Shown here one piece after another: positions 1-5,151 of a stretch of DNA of 6,310 bases. Under the pieces are notes generated by a model, which was not told the origin of the DNA, did no database searches, and saw nothing but the letters and a program-made list of their open reading frames with translations. Position numbers and translations under genes: made by a program. The stretch covers positions 1 to 6,310 of the forward strand of contig JAJYAE010000263.1 in the NCBI GenBank assembly GCA_021779695.1, in the 5' to 3' direction. Numbering within the stretch: the first letter of the stretch is position 1; the number at the start of each line of letters is the position of its first letter. The DNA comes from Acidobacteriota bacterium. Its GTDB lineage: Bacteria > Acidobacteriota > Terriglobia > Terriglobales > Acidobacteriaceae.

Positions 1-2
1 CT

Positions 3-131
3 GTTCCGGCTGTCATCACAGGGCTCGACTACAATTTGCACGTCCAAGCTCCTGAGTTCCGGCTAGAACATACCTACGCAATCGACGAGACCCAATTCAC
101 CGTGACCATCGTATGTGACAACCTCCAATAG
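3..131 (+). CDS. Possible 3' end of an unrecognised upstream gene
   Basis: The third + frame is open from the window edge to a TAG at 129-131, giving 42 residues. The peptide alternates hydrophobic and polar residues like beta strands (GLDYNLHVQAPEF, then QFTVTIVCDN). About two thirds of its codons end in G or C by hand count, which suits coding sequence here. The GLDYNLHVQAP stretch is loosely like the end of carboxypeptidase-regulatory-like beta-sandwich domains, but this is too short to assign. The same frame stays open for another 43 codons after the TAG. An open frame of 42 codons can arise by chance, so this is a tentative partial gene with no assigned function. Confidence 0.3.
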   Translation, partial: VPAVITGLDYNLHVQAPEFRLEHTYAIDETQFTVTIVCDNLQ

Positions 132-289
132 CGGCTGCATTACTTCATCAGCCACGTCCCCCCGGGACCCGTTTTCCACGCAGAGTCGCCTCAGGATGTG
201 CTTCCGCAACTGGCCCCGCATCCACGGGAGCACACGTGGGAGCAGTTCCCAGACTTCCATTAAGGTTTCTCAATCATCCGCTCCTCCAT

Positions 290-306
290 TTGGCGCTCCT
301 ACTGCA
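290..306 (+). promoter_or_regulatory. Candidate sigma-54 (RpoN) -24/-12 promoter for the operon
   Basis: The sequence TTGGCGCTCCTACTGCA carries the invariant GG (292-293) and GC (304-305) exactly ten bases apart. It matches about 10 of the 13 defined positions of the sigma-54 consensus YTGGCACG-N4-TTGCW. Transcription would start about 12 bases after the GC, near 317. That leaves a leader of about 18 bases containing the GGAGG at 323-327 and the ATG at 335. Position and spacing therefore both fit a real promoter for flgF and the genes behind it. Sigma-54 control of rod and ring genes is known in several bacteria, for example Vibrio, Pseudomonas and Campylobacter. No activator gene is visible in the window. 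Confidence 0.6.
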
Positions 307-322
307 TGCGTTTTCTGCAGTG

Positions 323-327
323 GGAGG
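323..327 (+). promoter_or_regulatory. flgF ribosome binding site, decides the start
   Basis: GGAGG sits 7 bases before the ATG at 335 but only one base before the in-frame ATG at 329. This favours 335. It also argues against the longer frame that opens at 236, because that would place the sigma-54 promoter inside the gene. Confidence 0.6.
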
Positions 328-334
328 AATGAGT

Positions 335-1072
335 ATGGACAGTGGCTACTACGCTGCGATGACAGGGCTGAACTCTCGCATGCAGGCACTGGATACCGCG
401 GCAGCGAACCTTGCCAACGCGCAAACCCCCGGATATCGCGCGGAACGCGAATTTTTTCGTTCTGCTTTTCTCGGTCCGGATTCGACTGATTCACAATTAG
501 GCGAAGCCGTTAACCATTATGGGTTGCTCGGTGGGGATCAGCTGAGCCAGACCCAGGGCACTCCGCAAACGACAGGAAATCCGCTTGATCTGGCCATTCT
601 CGGCCAAGGATTTTTTGCGATTCAGACCGCCCATGGTCGGCAGTTCACCCGCGACGGCAGCTTTCAGCGATCCAGCCATGGTCTTCTGGTGTCGGAGGAA
701 GGAGAGCCTGTACTCTCCGAGACCGGTCAACCCATACCGCTTCCACCAGGAGCGGTCTCAATCGGCGCAGACGGCGTCATCTCGGTCGCCGGCGGTGTGG
801 TGGCGCAGGTTGGAGTCTTCACCTTTCCCAAGGGCACTCCGCTCACAGCCGAAGGCGCGAACCGCTACACCGCCCCCCAGGGAAGCAAGCCGATACCCTC
901 AACCGATTACCTGGTCCGCCAGGGAGCGCTGGAAGGCGCCAACCAGGACATGGTTCAGGGAACGATGGATCTGGTCATGATGCAGCGGCAGGCCGAGATG
1001 ATGCAGAAGGCATTGACGATCTTTCACACCGAATTCAACAAGTTTGCCACCGAGGACCTGCCGCGGGTGTAA
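335..1072 (+). CDS. flgF: Flagellar proximal rod protein FlgF (flagellar basal-body rod protein)
   Basis: FlgF is a proximal rod subunit of the flagellar axis, assembled in the periplasm after export by the flagellar type III system. This copy has 245 residues, close to the family's usual length of about 250. The N-terminal rod motif is at residues 18-36 (ALDTAAANLANAQTPGYRA), with the first Asn of the common NNLAN replaced by Ala. The middle carries the family phrase GNPLDLAILGQGFFAI (81-96), then FTRDGSF (104-110). The C-terminal helix is at about 197-235 and begins QGALEGANQDMV, where rod and hook proteins usually read LE-x-SNV. Because FlgF and FlgG are paralogues, the assignment rests on its shorter length, its weaker C-terminal motif and its place just before a textbook flgG. 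It is the first gene after the sigma-54-type promoter, and flgG follows 26 nt later. Confidence 0.88.
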   Translation: MDSGYYAAMTGLNSRMQALDTAAANLANAQTPGYRAEREFFRSAFLGPDSTDSQLGEAVNHYGLLGGDQLSQTQGTPQTTGNPLDLAILGQGFFAIQTAHGRQFTRDGSFQRSSHGLLVSEEGEPVLSETGQPIPLPPGAVSIGADGVISVAGGVVAQVGVFTFPKGTPLTAEGANRYTAPQGSKPIPSTDYLVRQGALEGANQDMVQGTMDLVMMQRQAEMMQKALTIFHTEFNKFATEDLPRV

Positions 1073-1098
1073 CGCCGCGCCGTAGAGAGAGGAAATCG

Positions 1099-1887
1099 AT
1101 GATTGAAGCGCTTTACACGGCAGCGAGCGGGATGAGCGCCCAGCAGATGAATCTGGACACCATCGCCAACAATCTGGCCAATGCTTCGACGACCGGCTTT
1201 CGTCAGTTGCGGCTGCAATTTCAGGACATGATCTATCAGAATCTGGTCACGCCCGGCGCCGCACAGAGTCAAGCGACGGTCTCGGCGGGCCTGCAGATCG
1301 GTCTTGGCACCAAGCCCGCTGCGACGGAAGTAATCAATACGCAGGGAGCTCTGAATGAGACCAACAATCCATTGGATGTTGCGATTGAGGGGGCGGGATT
1401 TTTCCAGATCCAGAGGCCTGATGGAACGATTGCTTACACACGCGCTGGTCAGTTCCACCTGAACCAACAGGGAACGATCGTCACGGCGGACGGGGATCCG
1501 CTTCTGCCCAACATCACGGTTCCGCCCAACGCGACATCCATCACCATTACGCAGTATGGGGTCGTCAATGCAACTCTCCCTGGACAGCAGAACCCCTCGC
1601 AGATCGGACAGATCCAGTTGGCTACCTTTCCAAATCCCGGCGGCTTGCAGAGCGTTGGTTCCAATCTTCTGACCGCAACTCTCAGCTCGGGTGATCCTGT
1701 GCTTGATAATCCAGGGGGCCCGCAAGGGCTTGGAACTTTGCAGCAGAACTATCTCGAGAATTCCAATGTTGATGTCGTGACTGAGTTTGTGCAGATGGTG
1801 TTGGCGCAGCGCGCCTATGAATCAAATTCCAAGGTCATTCAGGCAGCTGACAACATGTACTCGCAAGTAAACAACATGACGCGGTGA
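1099..1887 (+). CDS. flgG: Flagellar distal rod protein FlgG
   Basis: FlgG forms the distal rod, the part of the axis that passes through the P and L rings. The 262 residues match the usual length of about 260. The N terminus shows the classic heptad-rich D0 helix: YTAASGMSAQQ (6-16), IANNLANASTTGF (22-34), then FQDMIYQNL. The central region has NPLDVAIEGAGFFQIQ and the YTRAGQFHLNQQGTIV block. The C-terminal helix reads YLENSNVDVV, then LAQRAYESNSKVIQAADNM, the best-conserved signature of FlgG. The start is an ATG preceded by GAGAGGAAATCG. flgA follows after 10 nt, so the two are almost certainly co-transcribed. A 233-codon frame on the opposite strand (1725 down to 1024) is a shadow of this gene. 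Confidence 0.97.
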   Translation: MIEALYTAASGMSAQQMNLDTIANNLANASTTGFRQLRLQFQDMIYQNLVTPGAAQSQATVSAGLQIGLGTKPAATEVINTQGALNETNNPLDVAIEGAGFFQIQRPDGTIAYTRAGQFHLNQQGTIVTADGDPLLPNITVPPNATSITITQYGVVNATLPGQQNPSQIGQIQLATFPNPGGLQSVGSNLLTATLSSGDPVLDNPGGPQGLGTLQQNYLENSNVDVVTEFVQMVLAQRAYESNSKVIQAADNMYSQVNNMTR

Positions 1888-1892
1888 GGAGG
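1887..1892 (+). promoter_or_regulatory. Strong ribosome binding site for the GTG start of flgA
   Basis: AGGAGG, whose first A is the last base of the flgG stop codon, lies 5 bases before GTG at 1898. It is the best Shine-Dalgarno match in the window and supports the non-ATG start. Confidence 0.7.
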
Positions 1893-1897
1893 AATTC

Positions 1898-2428
1898 GTG
1901 TCGGAGCGACATCCAGCAACCCGGTGGACTCTGCTTGTCGCGGCATTCGCGATCCTGTCCGGATCCGCGACATTCTGTTCCGCGCAACCCTTGGCTCCTC
2001 CAGAAGTCATCCCGACGCAGGGCTTGAACGGTGCGTCACAACGAGTCTTGCGAGAGATCGAAGACCCCGCTACTGGGATGCGCTGGCTTCTATTTCACAA
2101 TCCAATGATTCCCAACGGCCCGGGACGCTTGCTTGCAATCGGTGCAGGGAATCCGGCTGCATTGCAGACGAAGGGCAGCGCAGCATCGACGGGTAGCAAT
2201 CCAATGCTCAGGCCGCCTCTGCCGGTCATTATTCGCGGAGGAGACGTAGTGACGGTCGAAGAGGTTTCCGCCCTTGTGAAGTTACAGATGGAGGGCATTG
2301 CTCTTGGGCCTGCGAAACTTGGGAATACGCTACAGGTCCGCCTGACTGTTGGGAAGCATGTCGTCTCCGTCGTGGCACTCGGTCCTGGCCGTACACGGCT
2401 GGCGGCATCCAGCCTGGTGCAGCCATGA
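1898..2428 (+). CDS. flgA: Flagellar P-ring formation chaperone FlgA (short form)
   Basis: FlgA is a periplasmic chaperone that helps FlgI assemble into the P ring. The protein has 176 residues; enteric FlgA has about 219. A Sec signal peptide is visible, with Arg9 then a hydrophobic core at about 11-22 and probable cleavage near 29-30 (FCSAQ). The C-terminal third matches the FlgA beta domain: PVIIRGGDVVTVEE (109-122), MEGIALGPAKLGNTLQVRL (131-149) and VVALGPGRTRL (158-168). The preceding region has ATGMRWLLFHNPMIPNGPGR at about 58-77. I do not recognise it from classical FlgA, and it stands where an SAF-like N-terminal region would be expected. The gene starts with GTG after a strong AGGAGG and ends in a 4-nt ATGA overlap with flgH. 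Its place among flgG, flgH and flgI supports the call. Confidence 0.85.
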   Translation: MSERHPATRWTLLVAAFAILSGSATFCSAQPLAPPEVIPTQGLNGASQRVLREIEDPATGMRWLLFHNPMIPNGPGRLLAIGAGNPAALQTKGSAASTGSNPMLRPPLPVIIRGGDVVTVEEVSALVKLQMEGIALGPAKLGNTLQVRLTVGKHVVSVVALGPGRTRLAASSLVQP

Positions 2429-3153
2429 CCTGCTTTCGTGGGATCCTGTTTGTTGGAGTCGCAGCATGCCTGCTGTTTGCCCAGGCAGAGGCTCGCACCA
2501 GGAAATTTGGAAGAATCGAAAGCGCAGGGAAGACCACGCCCCCCGAAGCGGCACTTGAGCGATATATTGCACGGGTACGGGAGCATCATGCCGCAGAAGT
2601 AATGACTCCAGGTTCGATCTGGAATGCCGAAGGACAATTGGTTCGGCTAGGGACGGATGTCAAAGCTGTGCGGCTGCATGACGTTGTCTCGGTCGTTGTG
2701 ACGGAGAATCTGGCGGCCTCAACTGATGGCCAGGTTAAAAACGCTCGGGCTTCCAACGCGAATTCGAGCCTGACCGCGCTCTTCGGCGCACTCAAGGCAT
2801 CCAACAACCTGCAGAATCTGGTGGGACAGAATTCTTCATCCGGACTGACAGCCCAGGGGCAGAGCACCACGACCTCCAGCCTCGTGACAACTTTCGGAGC
2901 CGAGGTTGTCGATGTTCTTCCGAACGGGATGCTTGTTGTCCAGGCAACTCGCGAACTGACCTTTTCGCAACAGACTCAGCTGATCCGGCTGCGGGGATTG
3001 GTGCGCCCCGAAGATGTCAGCGCGCAGAACCAGATTTTGTCCACCTCCATGACCGATCTGGAACTGGAAGTGACGGGGAAGGGAATCGTCAACGATTCCA
3101 CGTACCGCCAGAGCCCCGTTGTGCGCTTCTTAGAAAAGCTTCTGGTGTTCTGA
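2425..3153 (+). CDS. flgH: Flagellar L-ring protein FlgH
   Basis: FlgH forms the outer-membrane L ring, the bushing through which the rod turns. The 242 residues fit the family. The key block is at 62-100: PGSIW, then DVKAVRLHDVVSVVVTENLAAST, corresponding to the usual GSL(Y/W) and GD(I/V)(V/L)TV-x-(I/V)-x-E. A second block at 158-182 reads FGAEVVDVLPNGMLVVQATREL, followed by LRGLVRPEDVS (189-199) and the C-terminal TGKG with RFLEKLLVF. The usual GWL-RFF near the C terminus is replaced by SPVVRFLEK. The export signal is ambiguous: residues 12-15 (VAAC) are a weak lipobox, but a signal-peptidase-I site at QAEA (20-23) looks equally good. There is no clear Shine-Dalgarno, and the start codon overlaps the flgA stop (ATGA), so translation is probably coupled to flgA. 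Confidence 0.95.
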   Translation: MTCFRGILFVGVAACLLFAQAEARTRKFGRIESAGKTTPPEAALERYIARVREHHAAEVMTPGSIWNAEGQLVRLGTDVKAVRLHDVVSVVVTENLAASTDGQVKNARASNANSSLTALFGALKASNNLQNLVGQNSSSGLTAQGQSTTTSSLVTTFGAEVVDVLPNGMLVVQATRELTFSQQTQLIRLRGLVRPEDVSAQNQILSTSMTDLELEVTGKGIVNDSTYRQSPVVRFLEKLLVF

Positions 3154-3176
3154 TCAGCGCGTATGGAGAAAGCACA

Positions 3177-4382
3177 ATGCCTGGAAACAATATGACTGAA
3201 CGGAGAACCCGGAGAAGGCGCTTGGCGCAGGACGCCACAATCAGATATCTCTCCGCTACCTTGGCAATCGGTCTCTCTTGGGGAGGAAGCATCTTCCTTG
3301 CGGCACAAGCAAGCCACCAGGATCCGGCTTCGCAGGTAGCTCGCGTAAAAGATGTGGCAAGCATTGAAGGAATCCGCGACAATCAGTTGATTGGCTACGG
3401 CATCGTTGTGGGTCTTCATGGCACCGGAGACAGCCAGCAAACGGTCTTTCCCGCACAGACCCTGATCTCGGCCTTGGAGCGAATGGGCGTGACAGTCCCG
3501 CAGACCGGAACGAACAGCGCCATGAATATGCAGGTGAAGAACATGGCTGCCGTCTTTGTCGTGGCCACACTGCCCCCCTTCAGTCGTCCCGGCTACAAGT
3601 TGGATGTAACGGTTTCGTCGGCTGGCGATGCGCGTTCTCTGGAAGGTGGAATCCTGCTGATGACTCCTCTCTATGGTCCTGACGGTCTGATCTACGCCCA
3701 GGCACAAGGTGCGCTGGTGCTGGGAGGGTATATGGTTGCCGCGCAGGGAAATACCCGCCAGGTCAACCATCCCACGACGGCCCGCATTCCCAATGGCGCC
3801 CTGGTGGAACGCGAGGTCCCATTCGAGCTGAAGCAAATGCACACCATCAGCGTCCTGTTGCATGATGCAGACTTCCACACGGCAGAACGCATGGCGGCTG
3901 CGATCGATCATGCGCTGGGGGCGCCGCGCGCACACACGATAGACAGCCGTCGCGTGGAGGTCCAGGCCGCTTCCAACGAAGACCTACCGGCGCTCCTCGA
4001 CCGGATTGAGTCCACCGAGGTCCAGGTGTATCCGCGCGCTCGCGTGGTGGTCGACGAGCGGACCGGAACGGTCGTGATTGGAGGCACTGTGCGCTTGCAG
4101 CCAGTCTCAATCCTGCATGGTGGTCTCTCGGTTCATGTCATTTCTGAAACGGAGGTCTCGCAGCCGAACCCAATGTCGGACGGCACAACCAAGGTTGTCC
4201 AACAGACTTCCGTCCAGGCTCAGGACAAACCCGTCAATCGAATCGATCTCAAAGAGGGAGCGACAGTGGAGGATCTGGTCCAGGAATTGCAGAGAATTGG
4301 CGCTGGGGCTCGCGACGTCATTTCCATCCTGCAGGCTATGAAGGAAGCAGGCGCTCTTGAAGCAGATCTGGAGGTGCTCTAA
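3177..4382 (+). CDS. flgI: Flagellar P-ring protein FlgI
   Basis: FlgI is exported by Sec and forms the P ring in the peptidoglycan layer around the distal rod. At 401 residues it is slightly longer than the usual 365-375 because of its N terminus. An arginine-rich stretch (residues 9-15, six Arg) and a spacer precede the hydrophobic segment at about 24-43, with cleavage likely near 44-46. The mature part is canonical: VKDVASIEGIRDNQLIGYG (57-75), VVGLHGTGDS, KNMAAVFVVATLPPF (121-135), SSAGDARSLEGGILLMTPL (147-165) and RQVNHPTTARIPNG. Further on come VVVDERTGTVVIGG (290-303) and the C-terminal GATVEDLVQEL with ISILQAMKEAGALEADLEV (382-400). No cysteine is present anywhere. GGAG at 3165-3168 lies 8 nt before the ATG; an ATG at 3192 (Met6) is an alternative. 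The stop overlaps the flgJ start by one base. Confidence 0.97.
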   Translation: MPGNNMTERRTRRRRLAQDATIRYLSATLAIGLSWGGSIFLAAQASHQDPASQVARVKDVASIEGIRDNQLIGYGIVVGLHGTGDSQQTVFPAQTLISALERMGVTVPQTGTNSAMNMQVKNMAAVFVVATLPPFSRPGYKLDVTVSSAGDARSLEGGILLMTPLYGPDGLIYAQAQGALVLGGYMVAAQGNTRQVNHPTTARIPNGALVEREVPFELKQMHTISVLLHDADFHTAERMAAAIDHALGAPRAHTIDSRRVEVQAASNEDLPALLDRIESTEVQVYPRARVVVDERTGTVVIGGTVRLQPVSILHGGLSVHVISETEVSQPNPMSDGTTKVVQQTSVQAQDKPVNRIDLKEGATVEDLVQELQRIGAGARDVISILQAMKEAGALEADLEVL

Positions 4383-4729
4383 TGCTTGTGCAGGGCCCTC
4401 ATTTGCAGACGAAGGTTGGAGGATGCTCCCAGGCGCCACCACGGTTGGTCCGAGCCGCTCATGAATTCGAGGCCCAGATGATGAAGGAACTCCTGAAACC
4501 CCTGAGCGAATCCACGAAATTGATCAGCGATGGAGAAGACAGAAGCTCGATGGACGCACTCGGCGCATTCGCCTCAGAGGCACTGGGGACCGCGCTCAGC
4601 CAGCAGGGTGGACTGGGGATTTCGGATAGCATCCTGCATCATTTTTCGGATCCGAAGCTCCAGGCCTGCCATTCCGAATCACTCGGCGCGGCATCGGCAG
4701 ACCGCACGTTCAGAGCTAATGTGATTTGA
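4382..4729 (+). CDS. flgJ: FlgJ-type rod-capping / rod-binding protein, single domain
   Basis: The 115 residues match the N-terminal rod-binding domain of FlgJ, which scaffolds rod assembly. LVRAAHEFEAQMMKELLKPL (22-41) corresponds to the conserved helix with the FEA motif. MDALGAFASEALGTALSQQG (57-76) with GLGISDSIL (77-85) corresponds to the family's second block, where GG(L/I)G(L/I)AD is typical. The peptidoglycan-hydrolase domain that makes enteric FlgJ about 313 residues long is absent, as in many other phyla, so a separate enzyme must open the wall. The start ATG overlaps the flgI stop (TAATG). GGAGG at 4370-4374, inside flgI, is 7 nt upstream, indicating coupled translation. The stop codon lies in the loop of the inverted repeat at 4693-4741. 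Confidence 0.9.
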   Translation: MLVQGPHLQTKVGGCSQAPPRLVRAAHEFEAQMMKELLKPLSESTKLISDGEDRSSMDALGAFASEALGTALSQQGGLGISDSILHHFSDPKLQACHSESLGAASADRTFRANVI

Positions 4730-4741
4730 GGGTCTGCCGAT
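4693..4741 (+). repeat. Perfect 11-bp inverted repeat spanning the flgJ stop codon
   Basis: ATCGGCAGACC at 4693-4703 is the exact reverse complement of GGTCTGCCGAT at 4731-4741, leaving a 27-nt loop that contains the flgJ TGA (4727-4729). In read-through RNA this would form an 11-bp stem just before the flgM ribosome binding site. No T-run follows, so it is not a standard intrinsic terminator. The right arm shares six bases with the sigma-28 -10 element at 4736-4743. Confidence 0.7.
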
Positions 4742-4743
4742 AA
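4717..4743 (+). promoter_or_regulatory. Candidate sigma-28 (FliA) promoter for flgM-flgN-flgK
   Basis: GCCGATAA at 4736-4743 is an exact match to the sigma-28 -10 consensus. Exactly 11 bases upstream, TAATGTGA (4717-4724) matches 5 of 8 positions of the -35 consensus TAAAGTTT. Transcription would start near 4749-4750, immediately before the AAGGAG at 4751-4756 and about 15 nt before the preferred flgM start. In Salmonella flgM is also transcribed from a FliA-dependent promoter, giving negative feedback on sigma-28. The -35 half overlaps the last codons of flgJ. Confidence 0.6.
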
Positions 4744-4750
4744 GCGAAGC

Positions 4751-4756
4751 AAGGAG
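4751..4756 (+). promoter_or_regulatory. flgM ribosome binding site, decides the start
   Basis: AAGGAG is 8 bases before the ATG at 4765 but only 2 bases before the in-frame ATG at 4759. This favours 4765 as the true start. Confidence 0.6.
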
Positions 4757-4764
4757 TCATGCGC

Positions 4765-5073
4765 ATGGAAATTCGCGGTGGCATGGATGATTTGAAGACA
4801 GCCCTCGGAATCACCTCTGGCCCGGCCAATGGATTGCGGCCAGTCACGGCTGATTCCGAGAAGCAAGCAACAGCTCTTGCGGGTGACCTGGCGACAGTGA
4901 GTTCGGCCGGAGCTGTGATGCAGCAGAGTGCGGCTGCGGGTGGCATTCGAAGTGAGAAGGTCGCAAGCATCCAGGCATCTCTAGCCACTGAGAGTTACCA
5001 GGTTCCTGCCGCTGCAGTCGCTTCGAAAGTTGTGGAGTCGATGCTTCAGGGAACCACCGGTCCGGAGGGGTAG
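4765..5073 (+). CDS. flgM: Anti-sigma-28 factor FlgM
   Basis: FlgM binds and silences the flagellar sigma factor FliA until it is exported through the completed hook-basal body. This copy has 102 residues from the ATG at 4765 (104 from the ATG at 4759); the family is usually about 90-105. The N-terminal half is polar and low in aromatic residues, as expected for a protein unfolded before binding. The C-terminal half carries the sigma-binding signature: LATVSSAG (43-50), then IRSEKVASIQASLATESYQV (61-80) and AAAVASKVVESML (82-94). These fit the common pattern IR-x-EKV-x-xI(R/K)-x-xI-x-x-G-x-Y-x-V followed by (I/V)A-x-K(L/V). The usual Gly before Tyr is Glu-Ser here. A sigma-28-type promoter directly upstream and a FlgN-like gene downstream support the call. 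Its presence implies a fliA gene elsewhere. Confidence 0.9.
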   Translation: MEIRGGMDDLKTALGITSGPANGLRPVTADSEKQATALAGDLATVSSAGAVMQQSAAAGGIRSEKVASIQASLATESYQVPAAAVASKVVESMLQGTTGPEG

Positions 5074-5151
5074 GACACTACAACGCGCCGACTGGATCAG
5101 GAGACTCGAAAAAACCTCTCTACCGAATTGAAAGGTACAGAACCAAGAAGC
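5074..5151. other. flgM-flgN gap, the longest gap inside the operon
   Basis: These 78 bases hold no gene. GCCGACTG at 5087-5094 recalls a sigma-28 -10 element but matches only five positions and has no -35 partner. I see no hairpin with a T-run. A purine stretch AAGAAG at 5145-5150 is too close to the flgN ATG to be a good ribosome binding site, and AAAGG at 5131-5135 is too far. Confidence 0.4.

Larger units (their letters stand above)
132..334. other. Upstream region before the flgF start; no confident gene
   Basis: No convincing protein is encoded here. One + frame stays open from 132 to a TAA at 261-263 but has no start codon or recognisable product, and is proline- and histidine-rich. 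On the minus strand a 65-codon frame (260 down to 63) resembles nothing I know. The functional content appears to be the promoter at 290-306 and the flgF ribosome binding site at 323-327. Two short inverted repeats (222-239 and 237-251) lie where an activator of a sigma-54 promoter could bind. I see no terminator hairpin with a T-run. Confidence 0.5.

Noticed and set aside
63..260. A 65-codon minus-strand frame upstream of flgF.
   Set aside because: No recognisable motif and no ribosome binding site that I could see; equally explained by chance in a GC-rich sequence.
236..334. A longer flgF reading frame beginning at ATG 236.
   Set aside because: It would add 33 residues unlike any rod protein N terminus and would place the sigma-54 promoter inside the gene. 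The GGAGG at 323-327 points to ATG 335.
1024..1725. A 233-codon minus-strand frame.
   Set aside because: It lies almost wholly antisense to flgG, which has full-length family motifs; the product resembles nothing.
2095..2637. A 180-codon minus-strand frame across flgA and flgH.
   Set aside because: Antisense to two supported genes, with Cys- and Pro-rich low-quality sequence and no family motif.
2976..3935. A 319-codon minus-strand frame, the longest on that strand.
   Set aside because: Antisense to the end of flgH and most of flgI, both unmistakable; a codon-bias shadow.
4691..4717. A divergent sigma-28 promoter on the minus strand formed by the left arm of the inverted repeat.
   Set aside because: The -10 would be GCCGATGC (6 of 8), but the expected -35 position bears no resemblance to TAAAGTTT, and no minus-strand gene follows.
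4693..4745. The inverted repeat as an intrinsic terminator.
   Set aside because: The loop is long (27 nt) and no T-run follows the right arm.
5087..5094. GCCGACTG as a second sigma-28 -10 element before flgN.
   Set aside because: Only five of eight positions match and no -35 element lies 11 nt upstream.
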